Under the pieces are notes generated by a model. It was not told the origin of the DNA. It did not search any database and was given only the letters and a program-made list of their open reading frames with translations. A stretch of DNA of 14,456 nt from SAR202 cluster bacterium. GTDB lineage: Bacteria > Chloroflexota > Dehalococcoidia > Lucifugimonadales > UBA3495. A program made the translations under genes and the position numbers. How positions within the stretch are numbered: position 1 is the first letter of the stretch; every line of letters begins with the position of its first letter. Below, in pieces: positions 1-6,195 of the stretch. Where the stretch lies: positions 1-14,456 of the forward strand of contig VFHF01000135.1 in the NCBI GenBank assembly GCA_009392095.1, given 5' to 3'.

Positions 1-94
1 GGAACATCTGATCAAAGCTGGCGCGGCGAATTGAGTCGACACAAACGAAAAAGCGGTAACCGCAAGGTTTCTCGTAGCGTGCCCCTCTCATTTG

Positions 95-216
95 CTATTC
101 TGAGCGGGCCGCAGCCGACGAAGAATCCCGTTGCCGAGCACAGACCCGCCATTATTCCGCCAGACCGATGTACGCTTCCGCCGCCAACGAGATTCCTCAC
201 TCCGCTCGGAATGACA
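95..216. repeat. Inverted pair of short intergenic repeat modules
   Basis: Module 1 (95-127) begins with ATTCTGAGCG and ends with GAAGAATC. Module 2 (191-216) begins with GATTCCTCAC and ends with CGGAATGACA. The reverse complement of module 1 resembles module 2, so the two lie as imperfect inverted copies about 60 bases apart. Each can also fold on itself (ATTCT with AGAAT; ATTCC with GGAAT). This is the layout of a REP/BIME pair or a decayed miniature mobile element. Modules of this kind are common between genes in many environmental bacteria; that comparison is from memory. Confidence 0.55.
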
Positions 217-297
217 ATGGGAATCGGCTTATTAGGGTGATTGAGTCGTAGAGAGCCACTGGTCGTGGATCGTGATTTATTGGAATGATCAGAGAAA

Positions 298-336
298 TCC
301 TCTCTCCCACGCTTGGGAGAGGTTTAGGGTGGGGTA
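298..336. repeat. Hairpin repeat, REP-like, copy 1
   Basis: CTCTCCC (302-308) and GGGAGAG (315-321) form a perfect 7-bp stem with a 6-base loop. A G/T-rich tail TTTAGGGTGGGG follows. A degenerate relative with the same order of parts (C-rich arm, short loop, GGGAGAG, TTAG-type tail, G run) lies at 1876-1913. The stem has no T run after it, so an interspersed repeat is more likely than a terminator. Confidence 0.5.
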
Positions 337-378
337 AACGTTTCTGCGCAACTCATCCACCAGCCGCCAAATGGCGAC

Positions 379-417
379 AAAAAGGCCCCGCCATCCTCAA
401 CGGCAGGGCCTTTTTTT
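379..417 (-). terminator. Rho-independent terminator of the minus-strand redox genes
   Basis: AAAAAGGCCC (379-388) pairs with GGGCCTTTTT (406-415). After one C/A mismatch, GCC (390-392) pairs with GGC (402-404), leaving a 9-base loop. Seven T follow on plus (411-417) and five A precede, so the structure can stop transcription in both directions. It lies about 47 bases beyond the stop of the thioredoxin-fold gene on minus, which is the only gene it can obviously serve. Confidence 0.85.
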
Positions 418-462
418 ACATGGTCACACATACTACTCGTCTCAAGACCAGATCCGGCACCC

Positions 463-1047
463 CTAGCCTATGCTTTTGGCCAGCAGTTCCTTCAATTCCA
501 CAACTGTGGCTGCGATCCAATCTTCGGCCTTGGCGGCGGTGCGGGTCCGGCGCTCACGGCTGAACGCTTGGTCGTCGATGCCTGGATTCTCGTCGTGGAT
601 GGCCTGCTCGATCGCATGCTGCTCTTTGGCCGCGACCTCAGGCCGTTCGATCCAGTGGCAGATGTACTTGTGGTCTGCGGTGTAGAACACGGCCACCGGG
701 ATAGACATGTACTTTCCCTCTTTCAGGTACTCGTCCATGATGTCGGTGTGGGAATCCCTGGGGAAGATGCTGATCGGGATTCCGGCGGCGTCGGCTATCT
801 TGGCCAAGACCGGCAGGCCGCGGATCACGTCGCCGCACCAGTCCTCTCCTAGGACCATCATCTTGGCAGGGCCGTTGGGCCGTTGGACTAACTCCTTGAA
901 GAAAGCGGTGTCTTCATCGCTAACCTTGAAGCCGTCGTAGAACCCTTCGAACCTGGCTTTGTTGACCTTGATCTGGTCCATATAGCTGGGATAGTCGAAC
1001 CCCTCGGAGAACCGCTCGGGGGTTACAACACTGTCCTCTCTGGCCAT
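463..1047 (-). CDS. Thioredoxin-fold protein with a single active-site cysteine (WCGD)
   Basis: The 194-residue protein resembles the Thioredoxin_9 type of small cytosolic thioredoxin-like proteins. No signal peptide or membrane segment is visible. The active-site turn is E-D-W-C71-G-D-V after the strand KMMVLG (62-67). Relatives usually have WC-x-x-C, but the second Cys is replaced by Val74. The cis-proline signature is S-I-P117 before the strand VAVFYT. It therefore probably cannot form the normal disulphide and could act as a monothiol reductase, peroxidase-like protein or binder. The C-terminus is a charged helix. The start is fixed by a very strong GGAGGAG at 1050-1056. It follows the glutaredoxin-like gene by 81 bases on the same strand and ends in the terminator at 379-417. 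The fold is fairly sure; the function is unknown. Confidence 0.8.
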   Translation of the reverse strand: MAREDSVVTPERFSEGFDYPSYMDQIKVNKARFEGFYDGFKVSDEDTAFFKELVQRPNGPAKMMVLGEDWCGDVIRGLPVLAKIADAAGIPISIFPRDSHTDIMDEYLKEGKYMSIPVAVFYTADHKYICHWIERPEVAAKEQHAIEQAIHDENPGIDDQAFSRERRTRTAAKAEDWIAATVVELKELLAKSIG

Positions 1048-1100
1048 AACTCCTCCATAATATGTTGAGTTGCATTGCTTACTAATATTGGGAATTTCGT

Positions 1101-1117
1101 ACGGACCGCCGGTCCGT
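1101..1117. repeat. Perfect 7-bp inverted repeat between the two redox genes
   Basis: ACGGACC and GGTCCGT flank a 3-base centre (GCC). The repeat lies just past the stop of the glutaredoxin-like gene and about 55 bases before the start of the thioredoxin-fold gene on minus. No T run follows in either direction, so it is not a standard terminator. It could be an attenuating or mRNA-processing hairpin, or a protein-binding site that separates expression of the two genes. Confidence 0.5.
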
Positions 1118-1128
1118 CAGCCGATCTC

Positions 1129-1344
1129 TCAACCGGTCATGCCCTCAAAGCCCACCTCCACTCGCCCGTCGGGGTAGATGATGATCGGCACGGTGTCGGC
1201 GTAGTCCAGGGCGGCGTCTAGGTCGTCTTGGTTCTGGTCCACCCTGATCTCTTGGTACTCGATGCCATCCCGCTTCCAGGCAGCGCGCAAGGCGTCGCAG
1301 GCGGGGCAGACGGTTAGCGTGTAAACCACTGGGATGTCGGCCAT
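1129..1344 (-). CDS. Glutaredoxin-like dithiol protein
   Basis: This 71-residue protein has the short glutaredoxin/NrdH-like fold: strand VVYTLTV, then the dithiol motif C13-P-A-C16, a helix, strand YQEIRVD, an acidic helix, T-V-P53 (cis-proline) and strand IIIYPDG ending in a Gly-rich turn. The family reduces disulphides or mixed disulphides in the cytosol using glutathione, mycothiol-type thiols or thioredoxin reductase; the partner cannot be told here. An AGGGAG site at about 1353-1358 supports the start. It is the first gene of a probable two-gene unit with the thioredoxin-fold gene and is transcribed from the promoter at 1386-1414. The length is slightly short (usually 75-90 residues) because the last helix is reduced. 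Confidence 0.82.
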   Translation of the reverse strand: MADIPVVYTLTVCPACDALRAAWKRDGIEYQEIRVDQNQDDLDAALDYADTVPIIIYPDGRVEVGFEGMTG

Positions 1345-1385
1345 ATGATAGGCTCCCTAATCATCGATAAGCGGCTAAGAAGGCC

Positions 1386-1414
1386 ATTCTACAACGGGCG
1401 CAGGGCGGTGTCAT
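1386..1414 (-). promoter_or_regulatory. Sigma70-type promoter for the glutaredoxin/thioredoxin pair
   Basis: Read on minus, ATGACA (1409-1414) is 5 of 6 matches to the -35 consensus. A 17-base spacer follows, then TAGAAT (1386-1391), 5 of 6 to the -10. The predicted start of transcription is near 1379, about 35 bases before the glutaredoxin start codon. Confidence 0.65.
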
Positions 1415-1433
1415 CTGAACTGGCGCCGACTTC

Positions 1434-1462
1434 TTGTCGCCTCATATTCCCGTGGCTATAAT
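1434..1462 (+). promoter_or_regulatory. Sigma70-type promoter for the ABM-family gene
   Basis: TTGTCG (1434-1439, 4 of 6) is followed by a 17-base spacer and a perfect TATAAT (1457-1462). The predicted start is near 1469, giving a leader of about 27 bases with AGGAG at 1486-1490. It lies back to back with the minus promoter at 1386-1414, only 19 bases away. Confidence 0.7.
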
Positions 1463-1495
1463 GGCGCAGTTGATTCAGTAGTCTCAGGAGAAGTT

Positions 1496-1810
1496 ATGTT
1501 TGCGCTATTTGTAACCGCCAAGATCAAGGCAGGGCACAGGGCCGAATTCATCGAAGCCACCATGGGCGACGCCGTCGGCTCCAACAACGACGAGCCGGGC
1601 TGTCTGCAGTTCGATGTCCATGCCGACCCCAATGACGAGAACACGGTCTACCTCTATGAGGTCTACGAGAACCGGGACGCCTGGGAGACCGCCCACCGGG
1701 CTGCACCTCACTACACCAAATGGCGCGAGACTGTCTCACCCTGGTTCGACGGCGACCCAACCCGCGTGGAACTCAATCCCATCTTCACCAAAGACAAGGG
1801 TCAGATTTAA
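1496..1810 (+). CDS. Antibiotic biosynthesis monooxygenase (ABM/YgiN-like) domain protein
   Basis: This 104-residue protein is one ferredoxin-like alpha+beta ABM domain. It shows the opening strand FALFVTAKIKAG, a long first helix, the family turn E-P-G-C (33-36) then LQFDV, a D-x-x-D-E-N turn, strand VYLYEVYEN and helix AWETAHRAAPHYTKW. The family forms dimers and includes cofactor-free quinol and polyketide monooxygenases as well as haem-degrading relatives, so the substrate cannot be named. AGGAG six bases before the ATG decides the start. It is monocistronic: its own promoter lies at 1434-1462 and a terminator follows directly. The divergent thiol-redox genes hint at oxidative or quinone stress as a shared theme, which is inference. 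Confidence 0.83.
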   Translation: MFALFVTAKIKAGHRAEFIEATMGDAVGSNNDEPGCLQFDVHADPNDENTVYLYEVYENRDAWETAHRAAPHYTKWRETVSPWFDGDPTRVELNPIFTKDKGQI

Positions 1811-1820
1811 GCAACGGTCA

Positions 1821-1870
1821 CAAAAGCAAAAAAGGTTCACCCTTATGAAATTGGAGTGAACCTTCTTTTG
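1821..1870. terminator. Bidirectional rho-independent terminator
   Basis: AAGGTTCAC (1832-1840) and GTGAACCTT (1856-1864) form a perfect 9-bp stem with a 15-base loop. The outer arms CAAAAG (1821-1826) and CTTTTG (1865-1870) can extend it around a small A-rich bulge. The plus direction ends in TTCTTTTG. The minus direction ends in an uninterrupted six-T run followed by GCTTTTG. It sits between convergent genes ending at 1810 (plus) and 1937 (minus) and should insulate both. Confidence 0.85.
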
Positions 1871-1875
1871 CATAT

Positions 1876-1913
1876 CCTTTCCCCAGCGTCAAGGGAGAGT
1901 TAGAGAGGGGGCC
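1876..1913. repeat. Hairpin repeat, REP-like, degenerate copy 2
   Basis: The parts run in the same order as in the copy at 298-336: CCTTTCCCC, a short loop, AAGGGAGAG, TTAGAGAGG and a G run. It lies between the bidirectional terminator and the stop of the luciferase-like gene. The match to copy 1 is clear in order and composition but imperfect in bases. Confidence 0.4.
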
Positions 1914-1936
1914 AAACACTCGCCGGAATCCTAGTT

Positions 1937-2989
1937 TCACCCTTGAAACGAAGGCATGATCTTCTCGTTGAGCAACTTCAGCGATTTGTTGGCCTTTTCC
2001 TGTGACACCAGTCCCCGGTTGGTCAGCATCAAGTTCCTGACCCCTACGTCCCGCATAGAAGCCACCTGCTCTGCCACCCGTTTGTATCCGCCGATCAACG
2101 ATTCCGAAGCATCCGGATCGGGGGACTCCCCGTAACCCGACTGGCCCAACGGCGGTCGCTGCATAGATATCTCCATCTCGGGCGGGTTCCACTCGGCACG
2201 AACCTCCTCAAGGTATTCGTAGGCCTGGATGTGAGCCGGGAGGAAATCTCCCATCGCCTCGTCGTCGGTCTCGGCGATGTGCATCTCGCGCCAGACCCAG
2301 ATCTGGTCCAGGTTCTTCTCCACCTCTTCCTCGCTGAACCCGGCCCCGGACATGGTGTCGCGGTACAGCTCGATCTTCTCCCCAGTCGCGTTGCACGAAG
2401 CTCCCCGGATGAGCACCGGACGGCCGATCTTGGCCATCTCGACCAGCGAAGCGTCGCCGGTGCAGGCCCGGGCCAGCGGCGGATGGGGCTTCTGGTAGGG
2501 CCGTGGCCGGACCGAGGGGAACGACACGTTGAAGAACTCGCCTTCGAACTTCACGTTGTCCTCAGTCCAGGCTTTTATAAGAAGTTCTTCGGCTTCGTCC
2601 AATTGGGCGACCCCCAGATCGGTGGTGGTGCCAAACCCGACGTACTCGTAGGCGTTGTAGTTGGAGCCACGGCCCGTGCCGACGATTAGGCGGCCCTTGG
2701 ACAGGTTGTCCAGCAAGGCGGTCTGAGTGGCCACCCGCACCGGGTTGTGCAGCGGCAGCTCCAGGATGCCGAAGCCCAGCAAGATCCTTCTGGTTCTGAT
2801 GGCCACTGCGCTGGCGAACACCAAGGGGTCGCCGTAGACGCACTCGCCGGTGAAATAGTGCTCGGCGAACCAGATGGCGTCCATCCCCAACTCCTCGACA
2901 AGTTGGGCCTCGTCCAGACACGCTTGAATCTCTTGTTGGTCCCGCGTGTCGTCAAACTTCATGGGATATAGGAAGTGACCGAATCGCAT
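1937..2989 (-). CDS. LLM-class flavin-dependent oxidoreductase (luciferase-like)
   Basis: The 350-residue protein is a cytosolic TIM-barrel of the bacterial luciferase-like family, which uses reduced FMN or F420. Features are the first barrel strand MRFGHFLYP, F-A-E-H-Y-F (41-46, the usual FAEHHF-type motif), H-N-P-V-R (81-85), D-x-L-S-K-G-R (94-100) followed by G-T-G-R-G (104-108), and the C-terminal strand VRNLMLTNRG. Length is typical. The substrate is unknown; members oxidise alkanes, aldehydes, sulphonates and cyclic terpenoid ketones among others. GGAG lies about ten bases before the ATG. It is divergent from a second flavin monooxygenase of another subfamily across a 116-base spacer, so the two may share a control region. 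Confidence 0.88.
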   Translation of the reverse strand: MRFGHFLYPMKFDDTRDQQEIQACLDEAQLVEELGMDAIWFAEHYFTGECVYGDPLVFASAVAIRTRRILLGFGILELPLHNPVRVATQTALLDNLSKGRLIVGTGRGSNYNAYEYVGFGTTTDLGVAQLDEAEELLIKAWTEDNVKFEGEFFNVSFPSVRPRPYQKPHPPLARACTGDASLVEMAKIGRPVLIRGASCNATGEKIELYRDTMSGAGFSEEEVEKNLDQIWVWREMHIAETDDEAMGDFLPAHIQAYEYLEEVRAEWNPPEMEISMQRPPLGQSGYGESPDPDASESLIGGYKRVAEQVASMRDVGVRNLMLTNRGLVSQEKANKSLKLLNEKIMPSFQG

Positions 2990-3105
2990 AGTTTTTGGCT
3001 CCAGTTGCTTTTGGCCGGGTTATTGTACTACTGATGCTGGAGACCGGTTATGATATGCAAAACTCGCTTCCGGGGCTGGGGTAACTTCTAGATGGACGGC
3101 TAACG

Positions 3106-4461
3106 ATGGCTAAGCGGATGCTCATGAACGCGTTCTCGATGAATTGCGTCTCCCACATTCAGCAGGGTTTGTGGGTCCGTGACGATACCCGCCAGCTCGA
3201 GTACAACCAGCTAGACCCGTGGGTGGAGCTGGCCCAGATACTGGAAAAGGGCTGCTTCGACGCGCTATTTCTAGCTGATGTGATAGGAGTCTACGACTCG
3301 TACCGCGGCGGACCCGAAACGTCGATCATCGAAGGGATGCAGACCCCGGTCAATGACCCGGCCATGCTGGTCCCGGCCATGGCCTATGCCACCGAGAATC
3401 TGGGCTTCGCATTCACCAGCTCGGTCCTGCAGAGTCACCCCTTCGCCTTTGCCCGACAGATGTCGACGCTGGATCATCTGACCCGGGGACGGGTGGCGTG
3501 GAACATCGTGACATCCTATCTGCCCAACGCCGGGCTGAATTTTGGCCTCGATGGGTTGCCGTCTCACGACGAGCGGTACGACCTGGCCGACGAGTATCTC
3601 GACGTAGTCTACAAGCTGTGGGAGGGCAGTTGGGAGGACGACGCCGTGCTGCGCGACACCGAGCTCGGCATCTATGCCGACCCGGCCAAAGTCCACCCCA
3701 TAAACCATGTGGGCAAGCACTTCAACGTAGCCGGCCCTCACCTTTCAGAGCCGTCGCCCCAGCGCACTCCCCTGCTCTTCCAGGCGGGCTCTTCCACCCG
3801 AGGCCGCAGCTTCGCCGCCAAACATGCCGAATGCATGTTTATTGTGGACTCGCGCCGGAGCCTGACGGGCGCCGCCAGCGTCATCTCCGATGTCCGGAGC
3901 CAGGCTGTCCGCAACGGCCGCCGTCCGGAGGACATCCAGTTCTTTCAGGGGTTGTCGCCTGTCGTTGGAGGCACTGAGGCCGAAGCCAAGGCCAAAGAGG
4001 CCGAATACCTGGAGCAGTTCAGCACGGAGGGAGCGCTCGCCCACCTAAGCGGCAGCATCGGGATAGACCTCTCAGACATAGACCTGGACCAGTCGCTGAA
4101 GTCCATCGATACTAGGTCTATGCGAGGCATGGTGAAAGGCCTGATTGAGTCGACCCCGGACCAGACGCAAACCTTCCGAGACCTGATTCGCACCCGCAAC
4201 GCCGGGCAGTTCCTAACCGGATCCCCCGAACAGATCGCCGATGCCCTGCAGGACTGGCAAAAAGCTGGAGTGGACGGCTTCAACCTGATCTACTCAGTAA
4301 CCCCCGGGACCTTCGTAGACTTCATAGAAGCCGTAGTCCCCATCCTCCAAAAACGCGGCCTGATGCAAAAAGAGTACGCCCCAGGACCATTAAGGGAGAA
4401 AATGTTTGGGTATGGGAGGCTGCCGGAAAGGCATCTGGCGGCAGGGTTTAGGCGGAGGTAA
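3106..4461 (+). CDS. NtaA/SnaA/DmoA-type FMN-dependent monooxygenase
   Basis: The 451-residue protein belongs to the long, two-component branch of luciferase-like monooxygenases (nitrilotriacetate, dimethylsulphide and pristinamycin monooxygenases), which oxidise with FMNH2 supplied by a separate reductase. Diagnostic stretches are MNAFSMNCVSHIQQGLW (7-23), D-A-L-F-L-A-D (52-58), T-L-D-H-L-T-x-G-R-x-x-W-N-I-V-T-S (121-137), H-D-E-R-Y (154-158) and F-Q-A-G-S-S-x-x-G (225-233). Length matches the family, and the end (GYGRLPERHLAAGFRRR) is typical of it. No reductase gene is in the window. The start ATG lacks a good Shine-Dalgarno; a four-codon frame (ATG at 3092) overlaps the leader and could couple translation. 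The substrate is not deducible; the DmoA label is only a family comparison. Confidence 0.88.
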   Translation: MAKRMLMNAFSMNCVSHIQQGLWVRDDTRQLEYNQLDPWVELAQILEKGCFDALFLADVIGVYDSYRGGPETSIIEGMQTPVNDPAMLVPAMAYATENLGFAFTSSVLQSHPFAFARQMSTLDHLTRGRVAWNIVTSYLPNAGLNFGLDGLPSHDERYDLADEYLDVVYKLWEGSWEDDAVLRDTELGIYADPAKVHPINHVGKHFNVAGPHLSEPSPQRTPLLFQAGSSTRGRSFAAKHAECMFIVDSRRSLTGAASVISDVRSQAVRNGRRPEDIQFFQGLSPVVGGTEAEAKAKEAEYLEQFSTEGALAHLSGSIGIDLSDIDLDQSLKSIDTRSMRGMVKGLIESTPDQTQTFRDLIRTRNAGQFLTGSPEQIADALQDWQKAGVDGFNLIYSVTPGTFVDFIEAVVPILQKRGLMQKEYAPGPLREKMFGYGRLPERHLAAGFRRR

Positions 4462-4845
4462 GGGGCCACGCCGCTACGATGGCGAGCAACCCGCACCAGA
4501 AAACCGTGGACTGCCGGACGAGGAGGCCAAGAACTATCACTTCGTACTGGACTCTGAATAACTGGTCAAGGTGCGGTGGGACGAGGTGGGCAGAGCGCGC
4601 AGCAAGCGTCGGAATCCGCGATCGCGGGTATCGAAATCAAAACATCTGCCGCCAAATTCTACAATACAAAATCGTGACTGCCAGCCTACTTGGCCATGGA
4701 CCGTTTGGTATCGCTGACCGGGCGGGTCAGGCCACATTCTATGGTCCTAGAAAAAATGTCCGATGGATCCCCCGTTGGATTCCAAACAATGTTTCTTTTG
4801 GATGGATTTTCTCCCCGGTGGTTGGACACCCCGACCTTGCCCCTC
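4462..4845. other. Convergent intergenic region without a confident gene
   Basis: This lies between the stops of the NtaA-like gene and the cupin gene. The longest frame, 4479-4868 on plus, has no binding site or recognisable domain and overlaps the cupin gene. A different frame is more gene-like: ATG at 4412 overlaps the monooxygenase end and runs to TAA at 4559-4561, with coding-like codons from about 4460 (ending in AKNYHFVLDSE). It then continues past that stop as LVKVRWDEVG. It may be a small gene or a decayed one. The stretch also has a perfect 12-bp palindrome CCGCGATCGCGG (4616-4627) and a weak bulged hairpin at 4764-4784 (TGGATCC with GGATTCCA). Confidence 0.5.
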
Positions 4846-5184
4846 CTAACCCTCCAGATGCACCGTAGCAGTAACTCTAGGAACATCCCCAACCACACGG
4901 GTTGTGTGGCCGGCGCCGGTTAGGTCTTCGGCTAGATTTACGTCGCCGGCGCCCAGTCGGTGGACGGTGCCGTCTTTCAGGCCGATTTCAGCCTCGCCCG
5001 AGAGGGTTATGATGTACTGGCGGCGAGGGGCTATGTGCCAGTCGCTGAAGAAGCCGGGCTGCTGGGCCCGGAAGATGATGCCCTTGGCGTCGTGCAGGGC
5101 GTTCCAGGCTGGGTGGTCCGACGGGTTGATCTCCTCGATGTGAGTGGTGCCGTCATCGCCGGTATACATTCTGATTGAACCCAT
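4846..5184 (-). CDS. Cupin-domain protein with an eroded metal site
   Basis: The 112-residue protein is a single small cupin barrel. Motif 1 is recognisable as W49-H50-x-A-P-R-R-Q56-Y-I-I-T-L-S-G63. Against the usual H-x-H-(x)3-4-E-(x)6-G, the second His is Ala52 and the Glu is Gln56. Motif 2 follows as G-A-G-D (78-81) with H93. Only two of the four usual ligands remain, so metal-dependent catalysis is doubtful. A binding, sensing or stabilising role for the neighbouring pathway is plausible, as is isomerase-type chemistry. AAGGAG about nine bases before the ATG supports the start. It is third in the minus-strand set after the hydrolase (108-base gap holding a repeat). The cupin call is good; the role is unknown. 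Confidence 0.8.
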   Translation of the reverse strand: MGSIRMYTGDDGTTHIEEINPSDHPAWNALHDAKGIIFRAQQPGFFSDWHIAPRRQYIITLSGEAEIGLKDGTVHRLGAGDVNLAEDLTGAGHTTRVVGDVPRVTATVHLEG

Positions 5185-5258
5185 GGGGTTTCTCCTTTTT
5201 CTTTATGAGTTATCTGGATTGGGTGGACGGTCTATATGTTGACTTCAGCGAGCTAGCG

Positions 5259-5286
5259 TCCTTCGGCAGGCTCAGGATGAGCGGGG
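5259..5286. repeat. Short interspersed repeat (TCCTTCGGCAGGCTCAGGAT type)
   Basis: The core is TCCTTCGGCAGGCTCAGGAT followed by GAGCGGGG, in the gap between the hydrolase and cupin genes. I recognise this sequence as a very common intergenic element in many environmental bacterial genomes, often with an inverted partner. No partner is seen here. Its ends TCCT and AGGA can pair around GGC/GCC-type inner bases, as in REP elements. Confidence 0.5.
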
Positions 5287-5292
5287 GTGGTG

Positions 5293-6162
5293 CTACGAAA
5301 TGAAGCCTTTGATGGCTGTGTAGGCTTCGTCTGGGAGTTCTTCCGCTATGTAGTGGCCGCAGTTTAAGGGAATTCCCTGTACGTTGGTGGCGTAGTCCTG
5401 CCAGACTTTTAAGACATCTTGGGTCCGCCCGACGTAGCCGGTGGAGCTCCACATGACCAACATGGGACAGTTGATCTTCTGGTCGAAGTCGGCGTCATCG
5501 TGGACCAGGTCGATGGTGGCCCCGGCACGGTAGTCCTCGCAGACGGCGTGGATGGTGCCGGGATCGTTGAAACAGCGCAGATAATCGGCCAGCGCCTCAG
5601 GCGTGAACACCGTATCGGCGTCCTTGACCCGGTTGAAACCCCGACCCGCGTAGAACTCGGGGTCGGCCCCGATCACCCGCTCGGGGAAGTCGTAGGGCTG
5701 GATCAGGAAGAACCAGTGATAGGTGTTTGTGGCGAAGTCTTTGTTCACGATCTGGAACATGGTGCGGGTGGGAATGATGTCCAAGGTCACCAGCTTCAGG
5801 ACGCTATCTGGATGGTCCTTGGTCAGCCGGTGTGACACCCGCCCGCCCCGGTCGTGGCCCACCAGGAAGAATTTCTCGAAGCCAAGCTCCTTCATCACGT
5901 TCACCTGGTCCTGGGCCATGACGCGCTTGGAGTAATTCATGTGCTCCGGGTCTCCTTCGACCTTGGCGCTGTCGCCGTAGCCTCGCAGGTCCGGGCAGAC
6001 AACGGTGAAATCCTCGGCCAGACGCGGTGCGATCTTGTTCCACATGGCATGGGTTTGGGGGTACCCGTGGAGCATCAGCATGGGAGGCCCGCTACCGCCC
6101 TTCACCAGGTTTATCGTCGTCCCATTCGCTTCTATCTGAAGATCTTCAAATCCCTGAAACAT
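5293..6162 (-). CDS. Alpha/beta hydrolase of the fluoroacetate (haloacetate) dehalogenase group
   Basis: The 289-residue protein is cytosolic and of standard length. It shows the oxyanion motif H-G-Y-P-Q-T-H (32-38) and P-D-L-R-G-Y-G-D-S (57-65). The nucleophile elbow is G-H-D104-R105-G-G-R108, the acid is D128 in TLDIIP, and the base is H270 in C-G-H-Y-I-A-E-E. The cap carries H149-W150-F-F-L-I-Q-P and E-D-Y211-R-A. In the studied fluoroacetate dehalogenase these places (Asp110, Arg111, Arg114, Asp134, His155-Trp156, Tyr219, His280) hold the nucleophile, carboxylate clamp, halide pocket and base, and all are present here. A D nucleophile with H-W-Y fits C-F/C-Cl hydrolysis of 2-haloacids better than epoxide hydrolysis, though the latter remains possible. 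It follows the aminotransferase by 33 bases; GGAAAAACT precedes the ATG. Confidence 0.82.
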   Translation of the reverse strand: MFQGFEDLQIEANGTTINLVKGGSGPPMLMLHGYPQTHAMWNKIAPRLAEDFTVVCPDLRGYGDSAKVEGDPEHMNYSKRVMAQDQVNVMKELGFEKFFLVGHDRGGRVSHRLTKDHPDSVLKLVTLDIIPTRTMFQIVNKDFATNTYHWFFLIQPYDFPERVIGADPEFYAGRGFNRVKDADTVFTPEALADYLRCFNDPGTIHAVCEDYRAGATIDLVHDDADFDQKINCPMLVMWSSTGYVGRTQDVLKVWQDYATNVQGIPLNCGHYIAEELPDEAYTAIKGFIS

Positions 6163-6195
6163 AGTTTTTCCTTTTTCTTTTGAGAGAAACCTCAG

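Larger units (their letters stand above)
1..462. other. Intergenic region, no credible gene
   Basis: No gene is supported in this stretch. The short open frames (for example 31-240 and 285-563 on plus) have no recognisable motif and no ribosome binding site, and they run through repeat sequence. It holds an inverted pair of repeat modules at 95-127 and 191-216, a hairpin repeat at 298-336 and a strong terminator at 379-417. It therefore reads as a repeat-bearing spacer downstream of the minus-strand redox genes. Confidence 0.75.

Noticed and set aside
285..563. 92-residue plus-strand frame
   Set aside because: It runs through the hairpin repeat and the terminator and then overlaps the thioredoxin-fold gene antisense.
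2990..3105. Promoters for the two divergent flavin monooxygenases
   Set aside because: Boxes such as TACAAT on minus (3022-3027) and TATGAT on plus (3049-3054) exist, but no -35 with acceptable match and spacing accompanies them.
3498..3977. 159-residue plus-strand frame inside the NtaA-like gene
   Set aside because: It is an alternative frame of a clearly real gene, rich in Arg, Pro and Ala as expected for a shadow of GC-rich coding sequence.
4479..4868. 129-residue plus-strand frame as a gene
   Set aside because: It has no Shine-Dalgarno, no recognisable fold and irregular codon use, and it overlaps the end of the cupin gene.
5419..5835. 138-residue plus-strand frame rich in Val, Gly and Asp
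   Set aside because: It is the complement of the dehalogenase-like gene; its composition mirrors the antisense codons and no domain is visible.
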